The notes under the pieces were generated by a model. The model saw nothing but the letters and a program-made list of their open reading frames with translations, did not search any database and had not been told where the DNA came from. Shown here piece by piece: positions 38,024 through 46,004 of a DNA stretch of 64,000 nucleotides (its first letter is position 1; each line of letters begins with the position of its first letter). The stretch comes from Caballeronia arationis (GTDB lineage: Bacteria; Pseudomonadota; Gammaproteobacteria; Burkholderiales; Burkholderiaceae), in NCBI RefSeq assembly GCF_001544975.2, contig NZ_FCOG02000030.1, positions 1 through 64,000 on the forward strand, in the 5' to 3' direction. The translations under genes were made by a program, and so were the position numbers.

Positions 38024-39349
38024 ATGAGTTTCAAGCCCTTGTTTCGCTCGATTTCCGCCGCCGCAGTGCTTGCATTCGGCGCCAGCACGGACGCGCAGGC
38101 CGCGACGGAAATCCAGTTCTGGCACGCGATGGAAGCCGCGCTCGGTGAACGCGTGAACGACATCGCGAACGATTTCAATGCGTCGCAGAGCGACTACAAG
38201 ATCGTGCCGGTGTTCAAGGGCACCTACGACCAGACGCTCGCCGCGGGTATCGCCGCCTATCGCAGCGGCAACGCGCCGGCGATCCTGCAGGTCTATGAGG
38301 TCGGCACGGCCACGATGATGCAGGCCAAGAAGGCCGTGATCCCCGTCTCGGACGTGTTCAAGCAGGCGGGCGTGCCGCTCGACGAGAAGGCGTTCGTGCC
38401 GACCATCTCCGGCTACTACAGCGACGCGAAGACCGGCCACCTGATCTCGATGCCCTTCAACAGCTCGACGCCCGTTCTCTACTACAACAAGGAAGCGTTC
38501 AAGAAGGCCGGGCTCGATCCCGAACAGCCGCCGAAGACCTGGGCCGACGTCGAAGCCGACGCGAAGAAGCTGAAGGCGTCGGGCCTGTCGTGCGGCTATT
38601 CGTCGGGATGGCAAAGCTGGATCCAGTTGGAGAACTACAGCGCGTGGCATGCCGCGCCGTTCGCGACGAAAAACAACGGGTTCGACGGCGCCGACGCCAA
38701 GCTCGAATTCAACAAGCCGCTGGAGGTCGCGCATATCCAGTTCCTGCAGGACATGGCGAAGGAGGGCACGTTCACCTATGTCGGCCGCAAGGACGAGCCC
38801 GTGTCGAAGTTCTATAGCGGCGACTGCGGGATCATCACGAACTCATCGGGTTCACGCGCGACCATCAAGAAATACGCGAAGTTCGATTTCGGCGTCGGCA
38901 TGATGCCTTACGACGCCAGCGTGAAGGGCGCGCCGCAAAACGCGATCATCGGCGGCGCGAGCCTGTGGGTGCTGTCGGGCAAGGACCCGGCGGTCTACAA
39001 GGGCGTTGCGAAATTCCTCGCGTACCTGAGCTCACCGCCGGTCGCGGCCAAGTGGCATCAGGACACGGGCTATCTGCCGGTGACGACCGCGGCCTACGAT
39101 CTCACGAAAAGCCAGGGCTTCTACGACAAGAACCCCGGCGCCGACGTCGCGATCAGGCAGATGCTGAACAAGCCTCCGCTGCCGTACACCAAGGGCCTGC
39201 GCCTCGGCAACATGCCGCAGATCCGCACGGTGGTCGACGAGGAGCTTGAACAGGTCTGGGCGCAGAAGAAATCGCCGAAGGATGCGCTCGATTCGTCGGT
39301 TTCGCGCGGCGACGACTTGCTGCGCCGTTTCGAGAAAGCCGGCAGCTAA
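38024..39349 (+). CDS. ugpB: Glycerol-3-phosphate ABC transporter, periplasmic binding protein
   Basis: UgpB captures glycerol-3-phosphate or glycerophosphodiesters in the periplasm. ATG 38024 ([19 protein letters not shown]), after GGAG, gives 441 residues with a signal peptide ending STDAQA. The mature start [19 protein letters not shown] and ligand-site features such as [14 protein letters not shown] and [11 protein letters not shown] match UgpB. A stem-loop follows the stop, which usually means higher output of the binding protein than of the permeases. No Pho box was found upstream. Confidence 0.92.
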   Translation: MSFKPLFRSISAAAVLAFGASTDAQAATEIQFWHAMEAALGERVNDIANDFNASQSDYKIVPVFKGTYDQTLAAGIAAYRSGNAPAILQVYEVGTATMMQAKKAVIPVSDVFKQAGVPLDEKAFVPTISGYYSDAKTGHLISMPFNSSTPVLYYNKEAFKKAGLDPEQPPKTWADVEADAKKLKASGLSCGYSSGWQSWIQLENYSAWHAAPFATKNNGFDGADAKLEFNKPLEVAHIQFLQDMAKEGTFTYVGRKDEPVSKFYSGDCGIITNSSGSRATIKKYAKFDFGVGMMPYDASVKGAPQNAIIGGASLWVLSGKDPAVYKGVAKFLAYLSSPPVAAKWHQDTGYLPVTTAAYDLTKSQGFYDKNPGADVAIRQMLNKPPLPYTKGLRLGNMPQIRTVVDEELEQVWAQKKSPKDALDSSVSRGDDLLRRFEKAGS

Positions 39350-39356
39350 AGCCATC

Positions 39357-39395
39357 GCGGCCGGGCGCATGCAACGCCCGGCCGCTCATTTTTCG
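39357..39395 (+). terminator. Stem-loop between ugpB and ugpA
   Basis: GCGGCCGGGCG (39357-39367), loop CATGCAA, and the complement (39375-39385) make a perfect 11-base-pair GC stem, followed by TCATTTTT. It sits in the 63-base gap after the binding-protein gene, where such hairpins stabilise the upstream mRNA or partly terminate transcription. Confidence 0.75.
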
Positions 39396-39412
39396 CGCTT
39401 CAGGAATCGTCG

Positions 39413-40297
39413 ATGGAAAAGCGGTCTCGTTTCAACACGGGCGTGTTGCCGTATCTGCTGGTCGCGCCGCAACTCGCGATCACGGCGCTGTTCTTTCTGT
39501 GGCCCGCGGGCGAAGCGCTCTGGCAGGCGACGCAGAGCCAGGACGCATTCGGCACGTCGAGCGAATTCGTCGGACTCGCCAACTTCAAGCAGCTCTTTAA
39601 CGATCCGCTCTACCTGTCGTCGTTCAATACGACGCTCATCTTCTGCTCGCTCGTCACCGTGTCCGGGCTCGTCATTTCGCTGCTGCTCGCCGCGTGTGCC
39701 GACCGCGTCACGCGCGGCGCGAAGGCGTATCAGACGCTGCTCATCTGGCCGTACGCCGTCGCGCCCGCAATTGCCGCCGTGTTGTGGTCGTTTCTCTTCA
39801 ATCCGAGCATCGGGCTCGTGACCTACGCGCTCTCGAAGTACGGCATCGTGTGGAATCACGCGCTGAACGGCTCGCAGGCGATGTTCCTCGTCGTGCTCGC
39901 GTCGGTGTGGAAGCAGGTGAGCTACAACTTCCTGTTCTTCTACGCGGGCTTGCAGGCAATTCCGCGCTCGCTGATCGAAGCCGCCGCCATCGACGGCGCC
40001 GGTCCAGTGCGGCGCTTTTTCGGCATCGCGCTGCCGCTGCTTTCGCCGACGAGCTTCTTCCTGCTCGTCGTGAACCTCGTGTATTCGTTCTTCGACACCT
40101 TCCCCGTGATCGACGCAGCGACGGGCGGCGGTCCGGCGCAATCGACCAAGACGCTCATCTACAAGATTTTCGCCGAGGGCTTCCAGGGACTCGACATCGG
40201 CAGTTCCGGTGCGCAGTCGGTGGTGCTGATGGCGATCGTCGTCGCGTTGACGGTCATCCAGTTCCGCTTCATCGAGCGCAGGGTGCAATACTCATGA
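39413..40297 (+). CDS. ugpA: Glycerol-3-phosphate ABC transporter permease UgpA
   Basis: UgpA is one of two inner-membrane channel subunits. The protein has 294 residues with six membrane segments and the cytoplasmic EAA loop that couples to UgpC ([20 protein letters not shown], about residues 189-208). The start is [20 protein letters not shown]. Its stop overlaps the ugpE start by ATGA, so the two permeases are made together. Confidence 0.94.
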   Translation: MEKRSRFNTGVLPYLLVAPQLAITALFFLWPAGEALWQATQSQDAFGTSSEFVGLANFKQLFNDPLYLSSFNTTLIFCSLVTVSGLVISLLLAACADRVTRGAKAYQTLLIWPYAVAPAIAAVLWSFLFNPSIGLVTYALSKYGIVWNHALNGSQAMFLVVLASVWKQVSYNFLFFYAGLQAIPRSLIEAAAIDGAGPVRRFFGIALPLLSPTSFFLLVVNLVYSFFDTFPVIDAATGGGPAQSTKTLIYKIFAEGFQGLDIGSSGAQSVVLMAIVVALTVIQFRFIERRVQYS

Positions 40298-41139
40298 TCG
40301 AAAATCGTCGCGGTTTCGATATCTTCTGCCACGCGGTGCTGATCGTCGGCGTGGTGCTCGTCGTGTTTCCGGTGTACGTCGCGTTCTGCGCGGCCACGAT
40401 GAACGACAAAGAAGTGTTCAGCGTGCCGCTTTCGCTGATCCCGAGCACGCATCTCTTCGAGAACATCGCGAACATCTGGACGCACGGCAGCGGCAACGCG
40501 GCGGCGCCGTTCGGGCGCATGCTGCTGAACAGCCTCGTGATGGCGCTCGTGATATCGATCGGCAAGATCGCCGTGTCGATGATCTCGGCCTACGCGATCG
40601 TGTTTTTTCGCTTCCCGTTCAAGAACCTCGCGTTCTGGCTGATCTTCGTCACGCTGATGCTGCCCGTCGAAGTGCGCATATTCCCGACGGTGCAAGTCGT
40701 ATCGTCGATGCATCTTTCGAACACGTATGCGGGGCTGACGCTGCCGCTGATCGCATCGGCGACGGCGACGTTCCTGTTCCGCCAGTTCTTCATGACGCTG
40801 CCGGATGAGCTGATGGAAGCGGCGCGCATCGATGGCGCGGGGCCGCTGCGATTCTTCTGGGACGTCGTGCTGCCGCTCTCGAAAACGAACATCGCGGCGC
40901 TGTTCGTCATCACGTTCATTTACGGCTGGAACCAGTATTTGTGGCCGATCCTGATCACGAGCCAGCAGTCGCTGCAGACGGCGGTGGTCGGCATCAAGAG
41001 CATGATCGCTTCCGGCGATACCGCCACCGAATGGCATCTCGTGATGAGCGCGACGCTGCTCGCGATGCTGCCGCCGCTCGTCGTCGTGCTGACGATGCAG
41101 CGGTGGTTCGTGCGCGGGCTCGTCGATTCGGAAAAATAA
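40294..41139 (+). CDS. ugpE: Glycerol-3-phosphate ABC transporter permease UgpE
   Basis: UgpE is the partner channel subunit of UgpA. The protein has 281 residues beginning [20 protein letters not shown]. Six membrane segments are predicted by eye, and the EAA loop reads [40 protein letters not shown] near the C-terminus is typical of this permease family. A small unrelated gene lies between it and ugpC. Confidence 0.94.
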   Translation: MIENRRGFDIFCHAVLIVGVVLVVFPVYVAFCAATMNDKEVFSVPLSLIPSTHLFENIANIWTHGSGNAAAPFGRMLLNSLVMALVISIGKIAVSMISAYAIVFFRFPFKNLAFWLIFVTLMLPVEVRIFPTVQVVSSMHLSNTYAGLTLPLIASATATFLFRQFFMTLPDELMEAARIDGAGPLRFFWDVVLPLSKTNIAALFVITFIYGWNQYLWPILITSQQSLQTAVVGIKSMIASGDTATEWHLVMSATLLAMLPPLVVVLTMQRWFVRGLVDSEK

Positions 41140-41156
41140 TCGGAGACCTATCAGAC

Positions 41157-41468
41157 ATGATTCTCGAAATCGCACAGTTGCCCGTGAAAGCGGGTGAAGA
41201 AGCCGCGTTCGAAAGGGCTTTTGACGAAGCGCAGAAGATCATCGCGGCGCAGCCGGGCTATCGCTCGCACGAACTCGTGCGCGGCGCCGATGCGAACAAC
41301 GGTTCGCGTTACGTGCTGCTCGTGCGCTGGGATTCGGTCGAAGCGCACGACCCGGGCTTCCGGCAGTCCGATGATTACCAGAAGTGGCGCGAACTGCTGC
41401 ATCGCTTCTACGAACCCGGCATCGCGGTCGCGCATTTCGCGACGGTCGCGGGCAGGCTACAGGGCTAA
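41157..41468 (+). CDS. Small antibiotic-biosynthesis-monooxygenase (ABM) fold protein
   Basis: The protein has 103 residues of dimeric ferredoxin-like ABM fold: MILEIAQLPVKAGEEAAFER, then AAQPGYRSHELVRGA, RYVLLVRWDSVEAHD and the helix with QSDDYQKWRELLHRFYEPG. Such proteins include quinol monooxygenases, haem-degrading enzymes and many of unknown function; no cofactor is implied by the sequence. It starts 17 bases after ugpE and ends three bases before ugpC, so it belongs to the operon, where such a gene is not standard. Its function is unknown. Confidence 0.82.
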   Translation: MILEIAQLPVKAGEEAAFERAFDEAQKIIAAQPGYRSHELVRGADANNGSRYVLLVRWDSVEAHDPGFRQSDDYQKWRELLHRFYEPGIAVAHFATVAGRLQG

Positions 41469-41471
41469 TCG

Positions 41472-42557
41472 ATGGCCGCTCTGACTCTCAACGCCGTCAA
41501 GAAAACCTACGACGGCAAGCAGTTCGTGTTGCACGGCATCGACGTAGCGGTTGAGGATGGCGAATTCGTCGTGATGGTCGGGCCGTCGGGATGCGGGAAA
41601 TCGACCCTGCTGCGCATGGTTGCGGGTCTCGAAAGCGTGTCGGAAGGCACGATCTCGATCGGCGGCACGGTCGTGAACAAGCTGGAGCCGAAGGATCGCG
41701 ACATCGCGATGGTGTTCCAGAACTACGCGCTCTATCCGCACATGAGCGTCTCGCAGAACATGGCGTACGCGCTGAAGATCGGCGGCGTGGAGCGCGCGAC
41801 AATCGACAAGCGCGTCGCGAATGCGGCGCGCATACTCGAACTTGAGCCGCTCCTCGCACGCAAGCCGCGCGAGCTGTCGGGCGGACAGCGGCAGCGCGTC
41901 GCGATGGGCCGCGCGATCGTGCGCGAGCCGGCCGTCTTCCTGTTCGACGAACCGCTCTCGAACCTCGACGCCAAGCTGCGCGTGCAGATGCGCCTGGAAA
42001 TCCAGCGTCTGCATGCGCGCCTCGCGACCACGAGCCTCTACGTCACGCACGACCAGATCGAAGCGATGACGCTCGCGCAGCGCGTGATCGTGATGAATCG
42101 CGGACGCGCCGAGCAGATCGGTCCGCCGACCGAAGTCTACGAGCGGCCGGCGACGGTCTTCGTGGCGAGCTTCATCGGCTCGCCGGCGATGAATCTGCTC
42201 GAAGGGCGCGTGTCGGAGGATGGTTCGGCGTTCGAAGTGGCGGGCAACGGTCCAAAGTGGTCGCTGGCGGGTGCACAGGGCGTCACGCGCGAGATGAACG
42301 GACGCGAATGGATCGTCGGCATTCGGCCCGAGCATATGACGCCGGGGCAGCCGGGGATCGCGCATGTGACGCTCGACGTCGATTCGTGCGAACTGCTCGG
42401 CGCCGACAATCTCGCGCACGGCAAGTGGGGCAAGCACGACGTGGCGGCGCGCTTGCCGCACGCGCACCGTCCGGAGCGTGGCGAGGCGCTGCAGGTCGCA
42501 TTGCCGGCGCATCGGCTGCATTTCTTCGATCCGGCGACCGGCCTGCGCGCGAATTGA
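41472..42557 (+). CDS. ugpC: Glycerol-3-phosphate ABC transporter ATPase UgpC
   Basis: UgpC powers the Ugp importer. The protein has 361 residues. Walker A is GPSGCGKST (37-45), the Q-loop is in [10 protein letters not shown], the signature is [14 protein letters not shown] (from 135), Walker B is [12 protein letters not shown] (from 155) and the switch histidine is in [11 protein letters not shown]-terminal TOBE-like regulatory domain follows from about residue 240 ([11 protein letters not shown]). ugpQ lies 35 bases downstream. Confidence 0.94.
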   Translation: MAALTLNAVKKTYDGKQFVLHGIDVAVEDGEFVVMVGPSGCGKSTLLRMVAGLESVSEGTISIGGTVVNKLEPKDRDIAMVFQNYALYPHMSVSQNMAYALKIGGVERATIDKRVANAARILELEPLLARKPRELSGGQRQRVAMGRAIVREPAVFLFDEPLSNLDAKLRVQMRLEIQRLHARLATTSLYVTHDQIEAMTLAQRVIVMNRGRAEQIGPPTEVYERPATVFVASFIGSPAMNLLEGRVSEDGSAFEVAGNGPKWSLAGAQGVTREMNGREWIVGIRPEHMTPGQPGIAHVTLDVDSCELLGADNLAHGKWGKHDVAARLPHAHRPERGEALQVALPAHRLHFFDPATGLRAN

Positions 42558-42592
42558 TGCATGCCGAATGAAGGATTGAAGGAGGCGCGATC

Positions 42593-43336
42593 ATGAGAAC
42601 CTGGCCTTATCCGAGCGTCGTTGCGCATCGCGGCGGCGGCAAGCTTGCGCCGGAGAACACGCTGGAAGCGATCGATACCGGCGCCCGTCTCGGCCTGAAA
42701 ATGATCGAATTCGACGCGAAGCTATCCGCCGACGACGTCGTGTTCCTGCTGCACGACGACGACGTCGATCGCACGTCGAATGGGCGGGGCGCCGCGAAGT
42801 CGATGAGCTACGCGCAACTCGCGCAACTCGACGCGGGAAGCTGGTTCGACGCGAAGTTCGCGAACGCGCGCATGCCGACGCTCGAACAGGTCGCGGCGCG
42901 CTGCGCGCAGCACGGACTGGCGGCCAATGTCGAGATCAAGCCGTGCGAGGGGCGCGACGTGCAGACAGGTCGCCTCGTTGCGCAAGAGGCGGCGCGCCTG
43001 TGGGTCGATCAGTCACCTGCACCGTTGCTGTCGTCGTTTTCGTTCGCGGCGCTGGAGGCTGCGCTGGACGCCGCGCCGGAACTGCCGCGCGGCATGCTTT
43101 ACGAAGACGTTCCGCACGACTGGCGATCGCAGACAGCGGCGCTCTCGTGCGTGTCGCTGCACGCGGACCACCGCCGGCTGGATGAGGCGCTTGTCGGGGA
43201 AATCAAGGATTCGGGATTGCGGATTCTTGCCTACACCGTCAACGACCCTGAGCGTGCGCGGCAACTCGCGCAATGGGGTGTCGATGCGATCTGCACGGAC
43301 CGCATCGACATCATCGGCGCGGATTTCCTCGACTAG
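42593..43336 (+). CDS. ugpQ: Glycerophosphodiester phosphodiesterase UgpQ
   Basis: UgpQ hydrolyses glycerophosphodiesters in the cytoplasm to glycerol-3-phosphate and an alcohol. The protein has 247 residues with no signal peptide. The GDPD catalytic signature is clear: VVAHRGGGKLAPENTLEAI, then MIEFDAKLSADDVVFLLHDD with the second histidine, and ANVEIKPCEG. It closes the ugp operon, and its presence suggests that deacylated phospholipid head groups are the nutrient taken up. Confidence 0.94.
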   Translation: MRTWPYPSVVAHRGGGKLAPENTLEAIDTGARLGLKMIEFDAKLSADDVVFLLHDDDVDRTSNGRGAAKSMSYAQLAQLDAGSWFDAKFANARMPTLEQVAARCAQHGLAANVEIKPCEGRDVQTGRLVAQEAARLWVDQSPAPLLSSFSFAALEAALDAAPELPRGMLYEDVPHDWRSQTAALSCVSLHADHRRLDEALVGEIKDSGLRILAYTVNDPERARQLAQWGVDAICTDRIDIIGADFLD

Positions 43337-43375
43337 CGAAGAAATCCGCGCGCGGGTCCGGTTCGGACGGTCGTA

Positions 43376-43753
43376 TCAGCGCGCGCGGGCCAGCAGGACA
43401 CCCGCTACCAGCGCGAGGCCGCCGACGAGCGCGATCGTCTGCCAGGGCTTTTCGTGGATGTAGGCGTCGGCTTCGGTGAACGCCGCGTTCGCGCGTTCGC
43501 GCATCGCCAGATGCGTGTCGTTCAGGCGCGTACGTGCCGTATCGAGACGGTTCTTGATTTGCGATCGCAGCACTGCGGCATCGGCCGATGCGCCGTTCGA
43601 GAGCGTTTCCTCGAGTTCCGAAAGCAGCGTGCGCAGTTCGCTGCCGATATCCTCTGCTGCCTCGCGGCCGTGGCGCGCCATGCGGCGTGCCCGACGGCTG
43701 GTCGAACTCCAGGAATCTCCGATGGCGCCGCGCGTATTGGAAAGTGCGTTCAT
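43376..43753 (-). CDS. DUF883 (ElaB/YqjD-like) membrane-anchored protein
   Basis: The protein has 125 residues. The first 95 or so are helical and charged, with the family pattern ELRTLLSELEETLSNG and a likely coiled coil. One C-terminal membrane segment follows after a conserved proline (EKPWQTIALVGGLALVAGVL), ending ARAR. In Escherichia coli relatives anchor ribosomes to the inner membrane in stationary phase; the same role here is an inference. It is convergent with ugpQ. Confidence 0.82.
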   Translation of the reverse strand: MNALSNTRGAIGDSWSSTSRRARRMARHGREAAEDIGSELRTLLSELEETLSNGASADAAVLRSQIKNRLDTARTRLNDTHLAMRERANAAFTEADAYIHEKPWQTIALVGGLALVAGVLLARAR

Positions 43754-43973
43754 AGAATCGCTCCGTCGATGGATGAATCGTGGATGGGCCGCTATGTGCG
43801 GTGGGGAAACCCCTGCAGCAGCAAGTTCGATGCCGGTCCGTCGCCGACGTTCAACAGATCGTCGACAGTGCCTGCAATCACCTGCGCGATCGCATGAGCT
43901 TGCGCGTCGTACGTAAGAAATGCAATCGCGTGCAAACGCGTCCAGTCACATTTACTCTGCGGACGCGCGAATG

Positions 43974-44007
43974 AAAACGCCGCCATTGCATGGATGCAAT
44001 GGCGGCG
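43974..44007 (-). terminator. Intrinsic terminator after ompW (minus strand)
   Basis: A perfect 14-base inverted repeat (43978-43991 and 43994-44007) with a GG centre. On the minus strand it is followed by TTTT (43977-43974). It lies 40 bases after the OmpW stop. Confidence 0.8.
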
Positions 44008-44046
44008 TCGAATATCGCTGGCCGTCGGCACGGCAAGCAATCTGCT

Positions 44047-44772
44047 TCAGAACTTGTAGCCGACTTTCAGGTACGTCACGATCGGATTGAGCGTGATCCG
44101 CGCTTCCGACTTCACATTGAGCGTGCCCACGGGCGTCTGCGCCTGCGTGCTGAGCTTGGCGGTGGCCTTCATCGGAATGAACGAGACGGAAAGTCCCGCG
44201 AACCAGTGCTCGGTGAACGCGTAATTGAAGCCCACATTAAAAACGGGCGCCCACGAACTATCCGTGTCGACGTTGGTCGGACCATGCAGCACGCTACTCT
44301 CGAACGAACTGTTCGTGATCTTGGCGTCGGTGAACCACGTATGCGTCACGCCAATACCGACATACGGGCGAAACTTCGATTGCGGGCTGAGGAAGGAGTA
44401 CTTGAACAGCAGCGTCGGGCTCCACTGCTTGGCGGTCCCGAGCGTGCCGTAATGTTCGAGCGAGCCGGTGCCTTGCAGGTCGAACTTGGGAGGAATCCCC
44501 ATCTCGAGTTCTGCGGCAATATGGTCGGTGATGAAGTAGCCAACGGTGAAACCGGCGGTGTCGGCGTCAGAGAGTCCGGCGCCCGTTCCCGGTACGCTGA
44601 TATTGACGGGAGTTCCGCCTACACTGGTTTCTTTGAGCGGACCGCTGCTGTCCTGCGGTGCGAGATGAAACCAACCTGTCGTAACGTAGATGGATCCAGC
44701 GGATTGCGCGTGAGCCGCAGTCGATACGCAAGCAAGCGCCGCCGCTCCTGTTATGACTTGTTTTATTTTCAA
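44047..44772 (-). CDS. ompW: OmpW-family outer-membrane protein (TTG start)
   Basis: OmpW proteins are eight-stranded outer-membrane barrels that form narrow hydrophobic channels. The best start is TTG 44772, seven bases after GGAGGA (44785-44780), giving 241 residues and a clean signal peptide (MKIKQVITGAAALACVS to AHAQ). An ATG at 44811 lies upstream of that ribosome-binding site. Family features are SIYVTTGWFHLAPQDS, YFITDHIAAELEMGIPPKF, KFRPYVGIGVTHTWF and the terminal phenylalanine in VGYKF. A good terminator follows. Confidence 0.9.
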   Translation of the reverse strand: MKIKQVITGAAALACVSTAAHAQSAGSIYVTTGWFHLAPQDSSGPLKETSVGGTPVNISVPGTGAGLSDADTAGFTVGYFITDHIAAELEMGIPPKFDLQGTGSLEHYGTLGTAKQWSPTLLFKYSFLSPQSKFRPYVGIGVTHTWFTDAKITNSSFESSVLHGPTNVDTDSSWAPVFNVGFNYAFTEHWFAGLSVSFIPMKATAKLSTQAQTPVGTLNVKSEARITLNPIVTYLKVGYKF

Positions 44773-44974
44773 TTTGTGCTCCTCCAGAAAAAGCACGCTC
44801 ATTATGAACACATCATTTCAAAGTAACCATAGCGAAGCCGTAGAGCATTTTCCCTAGCGGCAGAGCGGCTTCAGGGCCTGGCTGTGCGACGTTCAAAGCT
44901 CTCGATCGACACGCCGGCGCGGCTTGCAGAGCGCCCCTCAAGGGTGAACATCAACGCGACAACGGAAATTCAGC

Positions 44975-45682
44975 ATGGCACGGCTTGCACGACTCTATGT
45001 TCCCGAACAGCCGCAGCATGTCATCCTGCGCGGTCTCGACCAGCAGCCCGCTTTCGTCGACGACCAGGACTACGAGCTCTTCCTCGACTGCCTCAGAACG
45101 GCTTCGCGCGATCATCAACTCGCCATCCACGCGTATGCGCTGATGCCCGGCGCGGTGCATCTGCTCGTCACCCCGCGCGACGAGTCCAGCCTGCCCAAAG
45201 CGATGCAGGCAGTCGGCCGTCGCTACGTTGCGCACTTCAACCGACGCTACGTGCGACGTGGCACGCTGTGGGAAGGCCGCTACCGCGCGACGGTGATCGA
45301 AGGCGAACGCTACTTTCTGCTCGCGAGCCGCGTCGTGGAGATGGCGCCTGTCCGCGCGCAACTGGCCGCCGCGCCGCAGGACTACAAGTGGTCGAGCTAC
45401 CGGCATCACATCGGTCTCACGCTCGACAGCCTCATCACCGACCATCCGCTCTACTGGTCGCTCGGCAACACGCCTTTCGAACGCCAGCACGCGTACAAGG
45501 AACTGTGCGAACAACCGCTCGACGAGCGCGAAGCCAACCGTCTACTTCAGGCAACACTTAAAGGCTGGGTGCTCGGCAGCGATTCGTACCGCGAATGGGC
45601 AGGGCGAGCCGCCAATCGCCGCGTGTCGCCACTGCCGCGCGGCCGGCCTCGAAAAATCCGTGAAACTCCTCAGACTCAATAA
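44975..45682 (+). CDS. REP-associated tyrosine transposase relative lacking the usual catalytic residues
   Basis: The protein has 235 residues and follows the RAYT/Y1 transposase pattern from end to end: MARLARLYVPEQPQHVILRG, GRRYVAHFNRRYVRRGTLWE, then DYKWSSYRHH. In active members the HUH motif reads MPNHVHLLV; here it is MPGAVHLLV (A60, H62). The nucleophile tyrosine in RYIELNPVRA is replaced: RVVEMAPVRA (V120). Both changes argue against DNA cleavage. No flanking repeats or REPs were recognised. It lies directly before gltB, and its intact frame suggests it is under selection. Confidence 0.8.
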   Translation: MARLARLYVPEQPQHVILRGLDQQPAFVDDQDYELFLDCLRTASRDHQLAIHAYALMPGAVHLLVTPRDESSLPKAMQAVGRRYVAHFNRRYVRRGTLWEGRYRATVIEGERYFLLASRVVEMAPVRAQLAAAPQDYKWSSYRHHIGLTLDSLITDHPLYWSLGNTPFERQHAYKELCEQPLDEREANRLLQATLKGWVLGSDSYREWAGRAANRRVSPLPRGRPRKIRETPQTQ

Positions 45683-46004
45683 CGGCGCGGCCTGCCAAAG
45701 CTGAGGCGTTTAATGAAACGGCGTCTCGAAATTCGGAGAAGCCGTTTATTTTTGGGCAATCGGTGATATAGCCCTAATTAAATGGGGCATCTTTGCACCA
45801 TATCGATAATAGGTGCCAGATCATCACGTTTTATTTGCCATCCTCTTGATTCGTCGCGTATATTTCCAATTCCGGCGATTTGGTGCGCTGCGGCGCACGT
45901 AGCACGACCGGCTTCGCGGCTTCGGATGCGGTTCGGAGCGAAGACGCGGGCGACAAGAATATGGTTCAACGGCCCCACGGCCCCTCACAGAAGACGGTGT
46001 CCCC
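45683..46004 (+). other. Intergenic region before gltB with a terminator and a possible operator
   Basis: The region is 322 bases with no gene. A terminator-like hairpin (AAACGGC at 45716-45722 with GCCGTTT at 45741-45747, and an inner TCTC/GAGA and CGAA/TTCG stem) ends the transposase-like gene. Further on the DNA is AT-richer (about 45766-45850), with a GCACC/GGTGC dyad near 45794-45816 that could be a regulator site for gltBD. No clear sigma-70 pair was found. Confidence 0.5.

Noticed and set aside
43754-43973. A 64-residue plus-strand frame between the DUF883 gene and the ompW terminator
   Set aside because: No ribosome-binding site, no family likeness, and overlapping open frames on the other strand; treated as chance.
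44773-44811. A longer OmpW starting at ATG 44811
   Set aside because: The strong ribosome-binding site lies inside this extension and points to TTG 44772, which also gives a normal signal peptide.
44812-45720. A mobile insertion sequence around the transposase-like gene
   Set aside because: No terminal inverted repeats, target duplication or REP elements were seen, and the catalytic residues are changed.
45780-45800. A sigma-54 promoter (TGGGGC then TTTGCA) before gltB
   Set aside because: The GG and GC elements are nine bases apart instead of ten, and the -24 block matches poorly.
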